A stretch of 64,000 nucleotides of DNA from Pyxicephalus adspersus (taxonomy: Eukaryota; Chordata; Amphibia; Anura; Pyxicephalidae), in NCBI RefSeq assembly GCF_032062135.1, contig NC_092861.1:144242472-144306471 (forward strand). Reading direction: 5' to 3'. The notes beneath the pieces are model-generated. The model worked only from the letters and a program-made list of their open reading frames with translations, made no database searches and had not been told where the DNA came from. Positions 44,700 through 56,160 of the stretch are shown piece by piece (position 1 is the first letter of the stretch; the number at the start of each line of letters is the position of its first letter). Position numbers and translations under genes: made by a program.

Positions 44700-44930
44700 A
44701 ACATAGTATTCAGCACCCTACAGCATTCATAGTGAGTAAATGGAGCTCACAATCTTAGGTCCATACCATACTCATAGTCTGGTGTCCCCAACATAGTTTT
44801 AGGACAGTATTAAAAATATTGATTAACCTACCAGTATGTTTTTGAGGGAAACCTTGTGAGCCCAGGTAGAACATACAAACTCCTTTCAGGTAAGTATCTG
44901 GCAAAAGCATTGTGTTGTCCTTGAGGAAAC
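44700..44930 (-). mobile_element. V-SINE-like SINE, diverged, headless
   Basis: On the minus strand: 'ggagtttgtatgttctacct', 'gggctcacaaggtttccctc', 'aaaaacatactggtaggtt', '...ggacctaagattgtgagc' and 'atgctgtagggtgctg'. Body and tail order match 35561-35822. The tRNA head is absent. Confidence 0.65.
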
Positions 44931-44934
44931 CTCT

Positions 44935-47900
44935 TCACACCCCCTAATAACAGCAATATTATTATTGAAGGTTCTAATCCTTCCTACTCTGTCCAAAATA
45001 AACTTTTCCTAATTAATTAATCCTAATGAAATGAGCACTGTGAAGATAAACCGTATTAGACCTATATTACACATACTACTCACATATACTAGACCGTTAC
45101 ATTGAAACCTAATTACACTTAAAAAACATTCACCAAATCCCATGTTTGTATGATGGTAGAAGTTGCATTAAAAAAAAGAGTTGCATTCCTTTACTTTGGA
45201 GATTTTTACAGCTCAAAGCATTACATTCCAGGCGTATTACTAAATAGGAGATTTCCTGATTACACAGCACACTTACATCCTTACCCCTAAGTGCTCAACA
45301 ACTGAGCCGTCCATCTGGCTATCCGAGACGTACGAGCAGTTCTTCAGTATTCCATCACCTGTTTCCACTCTGGGGTTTATGTAAAGAGCCAGACTTTGGT
45401 AAAATATAAATTCTATTTAGAGCCACTGTGGACTCTATTAATCAAATTTCAGCCATCGGGAGATTATGAAATCAATCACTGCGTCGAGCTGATTAAAAGA
45501 TCTTGTTTGTACGTTCATGACACCATTTTTACAGGTCTGTGATTTTAATTGGTGAAGCATCATACAGAAAGGGCTCTGTTAATAAGAGTAAAATAAGCTG
45601 GTGGTTCCTGTTGGGTAAAGTTATTTAAAAAAGACTTCTCAGGTATCTAGGGCTAATGCAGAATTTCTTCTAGTAACATGAATATGTTTGATGCATAAAC
45701 ACATTGGGCCAGATTAACACTTTTCTGTGTGTACTTGCATCATTCTTGTGTATGCACTGCCATTGTCATCAATATGTTATTTAAAGCAAGTTAACAAATC
45801 GAAAAATGGAAATTGTGCACCAAACCATTGGCTAGATGTAGATTTTCTTTTTAAAACAATGGCTTATTGTGTACATATGTAAGTTAATGTGCATGGATGA
45901 AAATCTGTCCTGTGGAATGCAAGGACCTTGTGGTTTTCTTTTTCTCAAACATGCAAGATCTGGGGCAGACCTCTTTATACGTTATTTAGGAAGATATCCT
46001 TCATTTGGGTCTACTCTTCTGAAACATGAGAATTGAGACAACAATTTTCTTTGGTTAGTGTGGAAGCCAGTGAACACTTCCTGTAGTAAAAGTCAATGAA
46101 AGCCATTTCAGGAGATTTTAGGAAGCATTTGGGAAGCTCCTAATGTTGCTATGCCATGATTGTTAGGACAATGGGTAAAGACAATTTCAGCCCAAATCGA
46201 ATTCACTAATCTGGAAAAAGGACACAACCAGTGAATTTAAATAGACCTTTTGGGTCAAGATACCTAATATACCTGCTTGGGTATCCAAAGGATGATAATA
46301 AAGGTAGTGGAAAGACATGCTAGTTCTGGTACATGGACTCTCCAAAGGATGACAGCAAGAATATTTTTTTAATCTGTCTTGTAGAGTTAGGTAAGCAAAT
46401 CCCACCCATTTTTACTCTGGAGCTTTCGTTTTATCAAATAACTTTATTTCAAAGAGATTCATTGGGGTACTTGGAGATCAGAATTCTGAGATTCCAATGC
46501 TTGCAGTATAATGCTTTGAATAACTGTTCCATTTCTTCTACAGCAACAAAAATGTTATAAATATTTGCAGTGCTTCTTGGTGAATGAGTGGAGTGGCACA
46601 TATAATGATCAATTATGGGATAGGATCAACTCCAAAATCTGTGATTTTACCAAAAGTCAAACTTGAATGTTTGGGACAAAACAAGTTTCGCCAAAATTAC
46701 TCCGCCCATCTCTTTTAGTGATAGGCGAGCCCACCCTTGTTCCTTTTGCTATCAGTTCATAAAATGTTCTTTATATTGCATTAAGTTCATTCACTGCTAA
46801 CTCATTGCAGCAAACCTGGACTACAGTGGAAATTGTACATTGCGTGTAACATTACAATTGGCTGAAGTTCCAGGCCAGTGTGTTGCTGTGTACCACTCAG
46901 CTCCTGGACCAATGTTAATGTACACAGTGGGAAGCGTTCCAATTGGCTGGTGATTGTCAGGTGCAATACTACTGTGCACATTGGTAACTGTCTAGGAACC
47001 ATTGCAGGCAGGGTTCCCTACTTTTAGAAATGCTTTGAGGTTTGGCTTTTATATATGTTCAAATTAGTTTGCTTGGCAGAAAATACCTAAACTCTATCAG
47101 CGTTGAACTTGAACCTCATCCCCAACCTCCAGTTGTTTTTGTTTTGATGCTACTTTTACTGATGTAATAACTAAACATTTAAAAAAATGGCTTGGGGGGG
47201 CAAAACATTACCCAAAAAAGTAAGGTCAGTATTATCTTGGCTGCCCTAGAAGAATAGATATCTTACTGTTTGCTATAGGCAACACCCCATAGTTCTATTA
47301 TCCCAAAGATTGCAAAATGAGACACCTCATTCTGCTCACATAGTCCTTACTCTATGACAGTATTGACCAGGCTGATATAAAACACAAACATTGTTAAATG
47401 AGAATAAAGTGAAGCTGGTTACTAATTCCCAGCTGCCATATGTTCCAATGAGGAATGTTCTTTAAATGGATTTAGCTTTTTCAAAAACAAGTCAGAGAGA
47501 AATTTGATTTGGCCCGGTGACCCCTTGGTAAGCGCGCATATCTTCACCTGTCACATAACACACTGACACTTGCTTACTTTTGAGCAAAGACTATTGATTT
47601 TGCTGATTGGCTCCAGGCTAGTCCATAAAGAACAAATTACAAAGTCAGAGGTCCTCAGTTTGCAATTTCTTGCATGATAACAGGGAACTCAGCAATATTC
47701 CCAAAGAGAACCGCAGAGACAAAATTCTATCTGTGAAGACAATGCACCTGCAGTCATTCTGAACAAAACTAGTTCTGCCACATCAGCTGTGGAAAGCAGG
47801 TCGCTGTTGATGCGAAAGAACTTTTTATTTAAAGCAACTGTAAACTCTAAAAGGGAAATACATGCAGCTCTATGGACAGCCCCCTAATGTAGCCAAAATG

Positions 47901-47995
47901 ATCCCCAAAATGTCACAAGCAGCCTCAGGTAATCTGCTTTCTGGATGCATTTTGGACTATTGATTCATTGGTTTTGCTCCATTGAATTTGTCCAG
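44935..47995. other. No gene seen
   Basis: Long unique stretch. At 45300-45322 the minus strand reads 'ggacggctcagttgttgagc', similar to a SINE tRNA head, but nothing SINE-like follows. At 46800-47010 a self-similar area has ATTGG/CCAAT words. No exon or mobile element that I can support. Confidence 0.35.
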
Positions 47996-47999
47996 CACA

Positions 48000-48850
48000 T
48001 CATTGTAGGGATGAGCTGAGGTTCTGCATTGCTGTTGGGAAGGGGGAGCTGAGCTACTGAGTGCTAGGAGGTGGGAGAACCAGAAGCTAAACTGTAGAGT
48101 CATTGATGTAAGGGGGAGCAAGGGGAGCTAAGCTACCAAGTGTTTGGAGTGGGAAGAAAGAGAAGCTGGGCAATAAGGTCAATTGTGGGAACATAAGCAG
48201 CTGACCTGCTGATTAACTGCTGTGAAGGGATAATGGGAGAGCTGAGCTACAGAGTCACTGATAGGAGGGGGGAGTGGGAGGAGCTGATCTATTGAGTGCT
48301 GGGAGGGGAAGAAAGAGAAGAGGAGCTATATATTCATTTTTAAGAGGAGGGAATGGGGAGCTGAGCTACTTAGTAACTACTGGGTGGGGGGAGTAGGGGT
48401 ATTTAAGCTGTTGTGTCATTGCTGAGAATGTTGAGCAGGGAGAGCTGAGCTGCCGATATCTGCTGTGAGCAAGGAGAAGGAGAAGCTGACTTATGTAGAC
48501 AATGCTAGGAGAGGGGAACAGAGGGAGCTGAGCTAGCTGAGTCCTAGGAGGGGGAGAATAAAGGTGAGGAAGTAACTGATAAAACAAGGCAACAGGAAGA
48601 GCTGAGCTGCTGAGAATGTTGAGCAGGGAGTGCTGTGCTAATGAGCCACAGCTTTGAACAGCGAGAAGGAGAAGCTAAGCTTTATAGTCACTGCTAAGAA
48701 GGGAGAACAGGGGGAGCAAAGCTGTGTGTTCACTGCTGGGAGGGTTGAGCACAGGGTGGGGGGATTTCGACTTGCAGAGTGACTGTTGGGAAGTGGAGAA
48801 GAGTAAGCTGAGCTGGTGAACAACCCTATTGCTTCTGCCTTGAACTTTGA
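48000..48850 (+). repeat. Purine-rich ~60-bp minisatellite ('gagctgagctactgag')
   Basis: Units of the type 'gggagctgagctactgag' + 'tcactgctgggaggggga' recur about a dozen times with variable spacing. The + strand is G/A-rich and could form triplex or G-rich structures. The minus-strand frames rich in Ser/Pro/Leu here are translations of the array. Confidence 0.85.
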
Positions 48851-49156
48851 GAAAGAATTATCACTCAATGTTTTCCGCTGCAAAGGTCAGCCTACATGCA
48901 TTAGCATGCTTTGTTTCATGTTATCAATGAGCATTGCAAATGTTATCAATATAACCTGCATTAATGCACAATGATGAGCGTCATTACACACTTACATGCA
49001 TTGTGATGTGTCCATGTGCTTCATCATGCATGCTTTAATGCATACTTCATTCACAGCGGCTAAACAACTTATGATGCTAACCCATAATCTTCCATCAATA
49101 ATTGACAGTTCCCCTAAAGGTTTGGTAAATGTGCAGGGAATTCTGATGGACTCCTT

Positions 49157-49380
49157 GGCCATGATTTATGAAAGTTCTCCAAGGCTGGAGAGAATACACT
49201 TTTGGAAGTGAAGCTGGGTGGTCCAGAAAACATGGAATGGACTTTTAAAAATCATTGGCTATTTGCTAGCAAATGTTTTGCATCCTGGACCAGATCCACT
49301 CCAGGTTTGCTGGACCACCCAGCTTCACTGATGAAAGTGTATTATTTCCAGACTAGGAGAGCTTTCATAAATCAGGGCCC
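49157..49380. mobile_element. Foldback MITE copy F
   Basis: Ends ggccatgatttatgaaagtt and gagctttcataaatcagggcc. The inner arms 'aaggctggagagaatacact' and 'gatgaaagtgtattatttcc' pair. 'cctggaccagatccactcca' lies in the middle. Well preserved. Confidence 0.85.
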
Positions 49381-49649
49381 TTGACTAAATCTGGCCACAA
49401 TCCAATTTGGGGCTATTACTGCAGAGCACAGGAATTCCTATTTAAATGGCTGGCTGAAATTTAGGGGGAACCTTACACTTTTTTTGTTTAAATAAATACC
49501 ACTAAGTACAGATTTAGGGCATCCCTTAAGCAAATTATTGTAAAGATTTGTGCATTTTCAGTGTTGCCCCCAAAAGCCAGATAAAAAGACTCATTCTGTA
49601 TTGAAGAGGGAAAAAAACACTTGCCCATTAATTACAATGTATTTTGCTA
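49381..49649. other. No gene seen
   Basis: AT-rich. May include decayed 5' parts of the Tc1 element that follows, but I cannot align them. Confidence 0.3.
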
Positions 49650-50215
49650 CTTTTTATAAATTTCATCCGGGTGAAATTGGTGATTCTGCTTATCCCTCGG
49701 GACAAGGTCAGGGCACATTTAGGAATCAGGGAGAAGCTAAAGATGAAGAGGAATTTCACCTTTCACACGACAATGACCCCAAGCATACATCCAAATCAAC
49801 AAAAGAATGGCTCCACCAGAAGACAATTAAAGTTTAGGAATGACCCAGCCAGAGCCCAGACCAAAATCCAATAGAAATTCTGTGGGATGACTTGGACAGG
49901 GCTGTGTACAATTTAACAGATTTGGAGAGCAACCATGCTGATAGACTCCAACCCAGGCAGACTGAATACTGAAATTGAATTAAAGGTGCTTCAACAAAAT
50001 ATTAGTTTAAGGGTGTGCACACAACCAGCTAGTCGTACATTTGTTATTTTTTATATATTATCCCCCAACAAATTTGTTTGTTTTTCAAATGAATTGTACA
50101 GGTTAGATAACATTAAAGGTGGGAAAAGCTTGAAATTATTTATTGTGGTCTCATTTTTTTACATCAACACAAATCTGGCATTTTAACAGGGGTGTGTACA
50201 GTTTTTACATCCAAG
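49650..50215 (+). pseudogene. Tc1-like transposase 3' half and terminus (family 3)
   Basis: The frame from 49550 reads HDNDPKHTSKSTKEWLHQK, which carries the second catalytic Asp of the DDE motif. After a stop near 49836 a different frame has the PDQNPIEILWDDLD block with the third acidic residue (about 49855-49905). The DNA then reaches a Tc1-like end, 'aggggtgtgtacagtttt' near 50190. At least two frame breaks make it inactive. The 83-codon frame at 49935 is its C-terminal tail running into the UTR. Confidence 0.8.
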
Positions 50216-51831
50216 ATTAAAAGTATATAAATTATTTTTTAAAAAGCGCTTTGTTCAAATATATAAATTATAAAAATACATTTCTTAGGTTTATATGCAC
50301 TCTTCAGGGTTGCAAGTTTACCACTTTCTGTATTTGTACACAATGGTCATCATATGTAAAAATTTTGCTCCCTCCACATTTATTCCAGAAAAACTAAATA
50401 AAGACAACTTTCAGTGCATTCTCAGTGATGCTCATAACCACAAAAATCTTTACGAGCCTCCACAATGGCCAGTGTCTAATTCTGCTGTAAAATATGCAGA
50501 GCATCTGGAGAGGGAATTGTGTGGAGTTAGGCCTGAACGACATTTACTTGAAAAGGCCCAGCTCTGGCATCGGCATTAGACCGTACCCAGACAGATCATA
50601 TGTCCGCTGCCTCCCCGACACCTCATCATTTTTCATGGGAGAGCGCGGAAAAACTGCTGATACAAGAGGGGCTTTCCACGATAAACTCAAAGATAAAAAT
50701 CTGCAGGTGTGCTTCTTAAAACCGTAGTGTGGGAAGCATAAAAAAGGTAAACATGAATATAACTTTATGGACAAATGTTAAGCCAAGCACATTACTCTAA
50801 AAAGAACACAAATTTATACGTGTCCATTAAGCTCTATAACACAACAGGGGGTTGTAAAGAGGGGGATTTGTATACAACAAGATGGCCTTCTTGGTATCAA
50901 ATTAAAAAGCTGGAGCTGTTAGGGCACCTTGTGCTAAGCGCCAAAAGGTTTATGTTGTAGAAAAGACATTAAAAGTAAAAAAAAGAGAGGAAGACTAATT
51001 AAATAGTGGGGGGAACGGAGGGTTTATTACGCTATTGGAGAAACAGGAAGTGTACAATGGCAAAGGAAGCCATTTTGTATCAAATGTAGTGTTTTTAAGA
51101 ATCAGGAACTAGGAAATCCAAACAAAGAAGATTAGATTTATAACAAAAAGTAAGATAATATTTATTAATGAGCATTGGATGAAAAATTATACACCAATAT
51201 TTAGGCTGAGTTAGGTAGGCATTTTAAATCTCTAAAACTAAACTTATAATACAATAATAAACAGTAAAAAAAATAAAGCCCAAGGTTCCTTGTTGCAAAA
51301 AAAAATCTTCTGCAATAAAATAAACGTACCTGCATAAACACAATTTTTAAAATTAGATTCATCTCTTCTTTCTCTGTTGCGGATCCTGGCATCTTAACCT
51401 GGTTTTCCTAGGCCATCTTGACCAGCCAGGTGGGAATGATGCAACTATTGTACATGTGTATGGGAGTTTAATCATTCCATGCTGCCTGTTTTTCAGGAAT
51501 GCTTTGCAGGGATGGTATTGGTGGAGATAGGCAGGTACATTTATTTTATTACAGAAAGAACATCGCCTTTCTCTTCTGCAGAATTAAACCCACCTGCTTA
51601 CATGCTCACCATAATCAGTTGGCAAATACATTGGAATGAATTGAGAATTTGGCAGAATGTGGCCCTAGGCAAGGTAGCAGTGTTGCCCCTACCCTCTAAA
51701 TCTTTTCAATTGACATTGATAAGGATTGTATTTGGCACACAAGAGGTCCTGAGAGATGCCAGTATTTCTAAGCATTTATACCATTGGAGGGACCCTTGAA
51801 AAAACTTTAAGGTCTTCAGGAACCTTGTGGT
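50216..51831. other. No gene called; unique block 50400-50740 and a dispersed repeat at 51405-51610
   Basis: 50400-50740 is unique and better balanced in base composition than its surroundings, with overlapping frames of 94 and 77 codons whose translations match nothing I know. It may be conserved non-coding. 51405-51610 is the 'gcagaagag' dispersed repeat in reverse orientation. Nothing else recognised. Confidence 0.3.
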
Positions 51832-52573
51832 TGTCACACACACGCAGGCAGTTCTAACCCTGGGTGTGCCTTTGCTCTCAAGCTTTATCAGTTTCCCCCA
51901 ACCTGCAGGCCATTCACGAATAAGCCTCTTAATCATTCCTGGCTATTTAGCTAGCTCAGACCCAGTACTCAACGTTCGTGCAACGTGTCTCCGAGCCCCC
52001 TATATCCGTTGATCGGTTCCTGTACACCTGTTGCTTGATTCAGTGTTTCCTCTGTCCAGCTCCTATGTTAACCTCTTTTTGCCCAGTCTGTTGTTTCCAG
52101 CCTATTCCTTTGTGCTGTTCCAATGTTCCTTTCTGTCTGTGGATATTCCTGTGTCACCTGTGCCTCCTGTTGCTTCCAGTGTCTCCTGTGTTCTCTGTTC
52201 TCGCAGTGGCCCCTGTGTCACTGGTGTCTATTTCCTGGATTCCTGGTCTTTGACCCCTGAGCTTGTGACCTGACCTCTCTTGCTTGCTGCCGGTCTTGAC
52301 CCCGGCCTTCCTTGACAAATTTTCTGCCTGGTGATTTAGTACCGTGTATCTTCCTGACGACCATGGTGTGTCCAAGGACCGCAACCTGGCGATAACCAGC
52401 AGCGCAGTATCCTCACCACTAGAGGCTCTGTAGAAGACCTGGTTACTGCTTAGACTCTGCACCTTGGCCCTTCCCAGAGCTCACACTACTTTTGTGCAAG
52501 CCGTAGTGCCCACTAGTGGCCCTGTCTTATAATTACTATATCCTACTGGCAGCTCACGGTACATTAGTGTGAT
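51832..52573 (+). mobile_element. LTR of a Ty3/gypsy-like retrotransposon (older copy)
   Basis: It begins TGTCACACACACGCAGG and shares long colinear segments with the complement of 53736-54465: 'cctgtacacctgttgcttga', 'cctctcttgcttgctgcc', 'tgtccaaggaccgcaacctg' and 'cctcaccactagaggctctg'. The right end is diverged (…gtgtgatg), so the exact end and target duplication are uncertain. No gag/pol frames flank it, so it looks solo. The Cys-rich frames inside are translations of the CTG/TCC-rich LTR. Confidence 0.75.
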
Positions 52574-52609
52574 GGTCAAGGGGATAAATACCTTTTGCTG
52601 GTCAGGAGA

Positions 52610-52755
52610 AAGAATGTCACCCTTACAGATGCCAAAATGATCATTGGTGTCACTTAAACTGACCTTAGGGGCACAAATATCTCGGTGCTCAAGAAACCCC
52701 TAGCAACCTCTGGAGGAACCCTAGAGTTCTATTGAACTTTGTTGAGAAACAGTGG
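52610..52755 (-). mobile_element. MITE of the 'CAGTGTTTCCCAACC' family, partial
   Basis: The minus-strand start 'cactgtttctcaacaaagtt' is followed by 'agggttcctccagaggttgc', 'taggggtttcttgagc' and 'aagtgacacc'. Matches the other copies. Confidence 0.6.
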
Positions 52756-53350
52756 CCTATACTGTCATGTGTTCTCCTAATTCGACATAAAATATCTATA
52801 AATGTAATATTTCTTGTAAAGTGAATGTAAGTGCACACCTCTGGACCTGGAAAGGAGAAATGAGTGTAGCCCCTAAACAGTCAGGATGTCTGTGCCTTTT
52901 TGAGTCCCCTTTGCTATAATGCTGATGTACAAGACACCCAGTAATGGCATTTCTGAACATAGCTTTCATTAAACAGGAAATCCCATTTAAACAAGAAGTA
53001 TATTTCGGTCCTAAAAAGCAACAAGATTTTTATTGTCCTGAATAATCTTAGGAGGGCCCAGCAATGGAACGTCACACTTTCAATTAATGGAAGCTTTGGA
53101 AAAGCAGCATCCCTCATACACACTAATGACCTGGGAAAAGGTGGCACTTGGAAATACAAATTATTTTCAAACATATTAAACTTCCTAAAAAGGGAATTTG
53201 AGTCTACAGATAAACATAATGATACTGGAACTTTATTATTATTTAAACAAAAATTTGCAGAGAGAAAAGGGAAATTTTGGTCTGATATTTGTTTTTCAGA
53301 CTTGCAGTTTGGGGGGGGGCATCTGCAATGATAATAATTAGATCTTAGTG
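52756..53350. other. No gene seen
   Basis: Unique AT-rich sequence with a G run at 53309-53318. The 86-codon minus frame at 52914-53174 has no recognised domain. Confidence 0.35.
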
Positions 53351-53354
53351 CAAA

Positions 53355-53384
53355 GATATATATATATATATATATATTACATTA

Positions 53385-53419
<35 letters not shown>

Positions 53420-53449
53420 ATTATATAGTAAATACATATATATATATGA
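53355..53449 (+). repeat. (TA)n microsatellite cluster
   Basis: Three TA runs separated by 'ttacattatatt' and 'ttattattatatagtaaata'. Confidence 0.9.
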
Positions 53450-53735
53450 TTCCAAATTCAGAGGATATATAGCATCATGCACCTCAATTTTTCTTGGAAA
53501 GGGGATTAAAATGTTTGGGTAGGGCCATGCATCATTGTATTGCTGCAGATTTGTGGTGGTTCTTTACTTGGGATCCAGGTCCTGAGTGTTTTGGTAGGAA
53601 TGGGTGGGTCAGGCCTCGAGTCCTGAAATTGAGGAAGAAAGAAGGACTACAAAACAGGGGAGTTACAGCCTGAGGCCAGGTAGCTCAGTTGAACAGGCTG
53701 GGTATAGCCTATATGCTAGGAGAGCCCAGAACGTC

Positions 53736-54465
53736 TGTCACGCTCAGAGAGACAAGACCACTAGGGGGCGCTATGACTTTCACAAGGGTGGTGTGAGCCC
53801 TAATAAGGGCCAAGGCACAGAGTCTAAGTGGTAACCAGGTTTTCTCCAGAGCCTCTAGTGGTGAGGATGTTGCACCGCTGGTTACTGACAGGTTGCGGTC
53901 CTTGGGCACACCCAGATGGGCAAAGCACACTACCAAATCACTAAGCAGAAGGATAGTCAAGGGAAGCCGGAGTCGAGACAGGCAGCAAGCAAGAGAGGTG
54001 AGGTCACACGCCAGGGGTCGATAGCCAGGAAACCAGGAGACAGCAATGACACAGGGGCCACTGCGGGCACAGGGAACACTGGAGACACTGGAAACAGCAG
54101 GAGGTACAGGGGAAGCAGGGATATTCACTGGCAGACAGGAACACAGGAACAGCACAGGGAAGTTGGCTGGAAACCAAAAAACTGGACAACGAAGGGTTAA
54201 CACAGAAGCTGGACACAGGAAACACTTGATTAAGCAACAGGTGTACAGGAACTAGTTCACAGAACTAGAGAGCTAGACACTTGTAAGACTTGTTGCACGA
54301 ACACAAAATGGAGTCTGAGGCTGGTTAACAGTGTATTTTCTGATTGGCCAGCGGCATGGACGGAGTTGATAAAGCTTGGAAGCAGAGGCACGCCCAGCAT
54401 CAGAACTGTCCGCATGCGCAGGGGAGAGATACTTATGCTTTAGTGAGGAACAGGTAAGTGTGACA
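53736..54465 (-). mobile_element. Solo LTR of a Ty3/gypsy-like retrotransposon with ACGTC target duplication
   Basis: On the minus strand it begins TGTCACACTTACCTG and ends GAGCGTGACA, the TG...CA form with short inverted tips TGTCAC/GTGACA. ACGTC flanks both sides (53731-53735 and 54466-54470), a perfect 5-bp target duplication. Length is 730 bp. No internal gag/pol remains, so recombination between two LTRs removed the body. The inverted copy at 51832 is the same family. Ty3/gypsy is inferred from tips, duplication length and LTR size; no polymerase gene is present to prove it. Confidence 0.9.
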
Positions 54466-54503
54466 ACGTCAATGTTGAGGTCTGGGGACCAAAAATTCTA
54501 AAG

Positions 54504-55447
54504 CAGCAATCGCCAACCGGTGGTCTGCGTGTCAGAAGGAAAGAGCCAGAGGGCTAAAATTTGTGTGTTCTTTGGCAGCAGAGACATGCCAAGTCTCTTT
54601 GCCAAGAAAACTTTTCCCCTGCTCCTAGTAGCTTTTTGCTTTTTTGCTTACTCTGCACAGTGCACCATACAGTGTATAGTCCTGTTCTGTTCTTGGTGGT
54701 GCCATGCATGAATAGGCCTGGATATTGGAGGCAATGTACCTCAGCAGTAGGCACCCAATGGATGAAGTGGTGGACCCTGAAGATTGGATGGGGAAGAAGG
54801 CACCTTTGTGGGATGCAGCCTCAACAAGATCTCAGAGCTGTCATCACTGCAGGGTACTAAGAAAAACAGAAATGTTTGCCCTAATTATACGTGCTTGCCA
54901 ATTACGGCAAAATCTCACTCCACCAATGCAGGATTGGTTCCGGACTAAGTGAATTTGTTTTATATCAACCTAGAGTTCAGCTTTAGATGGATTTTTTTGA
55001 TTTTTTTAAATGTTTCATATGCAACATTAATATAGTTCACAATGGAGATGTTGTTCTTATTTTGTCATTTAATAAAGCTGTGGGAAAACATTTCAAAGAC
55101 AAAAATATGAATTGGTGTTTATTGATTGAGCAGGGATGCTTTAAGAGGGTGGGTCATTGATATGTTCTCCTCTTCCTTATCCTTCCATCTAGGCTTGGCC
55201 AGGGTCATGGGCCATTCTGCTTTATATGACACCATGGCCTCTCAGGAGAAGGACACGCTGGGGGGATGCACCAGCCAGAGCCGCGGACCACGCACCCGGT
55301 ATAGTTCCTAGGCTTAGGGAAGTGGGTGGGCTGTGTGCCTCTTGGGGAGGTTTCTCCTCTTTGAGTGACACCCGGCTCCCCACGCATGCGCGGTCAGGAG
55401 CCGGTGATTTTAGTGGTCCGCGGACCTGAAAAAGTTGGCGACTGCTG
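54504..55447. mobile_element. hAT-like element with a captured or duplicated 713-bp interior
   Basis: Left end CAGCAATCGCCAACCGG and right end GTTGGCGACTGCTG are inverted tips of about 14 bp, with further 'ggtccgcgg' palindromes at the right. The flanking 8-mers ttctaaag (54496-54503) and ctttaaag (55448-55455) agree at six of eight bases, consistent with an 8-bp hAT duplication. Only 27 bp separate the left tip from a 713-bp interior (54531-55243) that recurs almost identically just outside the element (55459-56160). No hAT transposase is recognisable. Confidence 0.65.
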
Positions 55448-55458
55448 CTTTAAAGAGT

Positions 55459-56160
55459 GTCAGAAGGAAAGAGCCAGAGGGCTAAAATTTGTGTGTTCTT
55501 TGGCAGCGGAGACATGCCAAGTCTCTTTGCCAAGAAAACTTTTCCCCTGCTCCTAGTAGCTTTTTGCTTTTTTGCTTACTATACATACAGTGTATAGTCC
55601 TGTTCTGTTCTTGGTGGTGCCATGCATGAATAGCCCTGGATATTGGAGGCAATGTACCTCCGCAATAGGCACCCAATGGATGAAGTGGTGGACCCTGAAG
55701 ATTGGATGGGGAAGAAGGCACCTTTGTGGGATGCAGCCTCAACAAGATCTCAGACCTGTCATCACTGCAGGGTGCTAAGAAAAACAGAAATGTTTGCCCT
55801 AATTATACATGCTTGCCAATTACGGCAAAATCTCACTCCACCAACACAGGATTGGTTCCGGACTAAGTGAATTTGTTTTATATCAACCTAGAGTTCAGCT
55901 TTAGATGGATTTTTTTGATTTTTTTAATGTTTCATATGCAACATTATTATAGTTAACAATGGAGATGTTATTCTTTTTTTGTCATTTAATAAAGCTGTGG
56001 GAAAACATTTCAAAGACAAAAAGATGAATTGGTGTTTATTGATTGAGCAGGGATGCTTTAAGAAGGTGGGTCATTGATATGTTCTCCTCTTCCTTATCCT
56101 TCCATCTAGGCTTGGCCAGGGTCATGGGCCATTCTGCTTTATATGACACCATGGCCTCTC
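55459..56160 (+). repeat. Near-identical direct duplicate of the hAT-like element's interior
   Basis: It starts gtcagaaggaaagagccaga exactly like 54531 and stays colinear to 'accatggcctctc' (56148-56160 against 55231-55243), with few substitutions and small deletions such as 'ctgcacagtgcacc' missing. It contains 'catttaataaagctgtggg', a polyadenylation-like signal. Beyond 56160 the sequence continues uniquely, so this is plausibly the donor copy. The frames 54725-54952 and 55643-55870 are homologous translations of the two copies, 75 codons each with about six differences. The product is not recognised. Confidence 0.8.

Noticed and set aside
45300..45322. Minus-strand match to a SINE tRNA head
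   Set aside because: Only about 20 bases match and no SINE body or tail follows at the right distance.
52574..53736. The two LTRs as the ends of one retrotransposon
   Set aside because: They are in opposite orientation and differ in age, and the right-hand copy has its own ACGTC duplication on both sides.
53709..54203. 164-codon Cys/Ser/Pro-rich frame on minus, resembling a secreted protein
   Set aside because: It lies wholly inside the solo LTR, and the related LTR at 51832 gives similar Cys-rich frames. It is a product of CTG/TCC-rich LTR sequence.
55126..55429. Pair of overlapping GC-richer frames at the right end of the hAT-like element
   Set aside because: They fall in the element's terminal region, absent from the duplicate copy, and show no domain.
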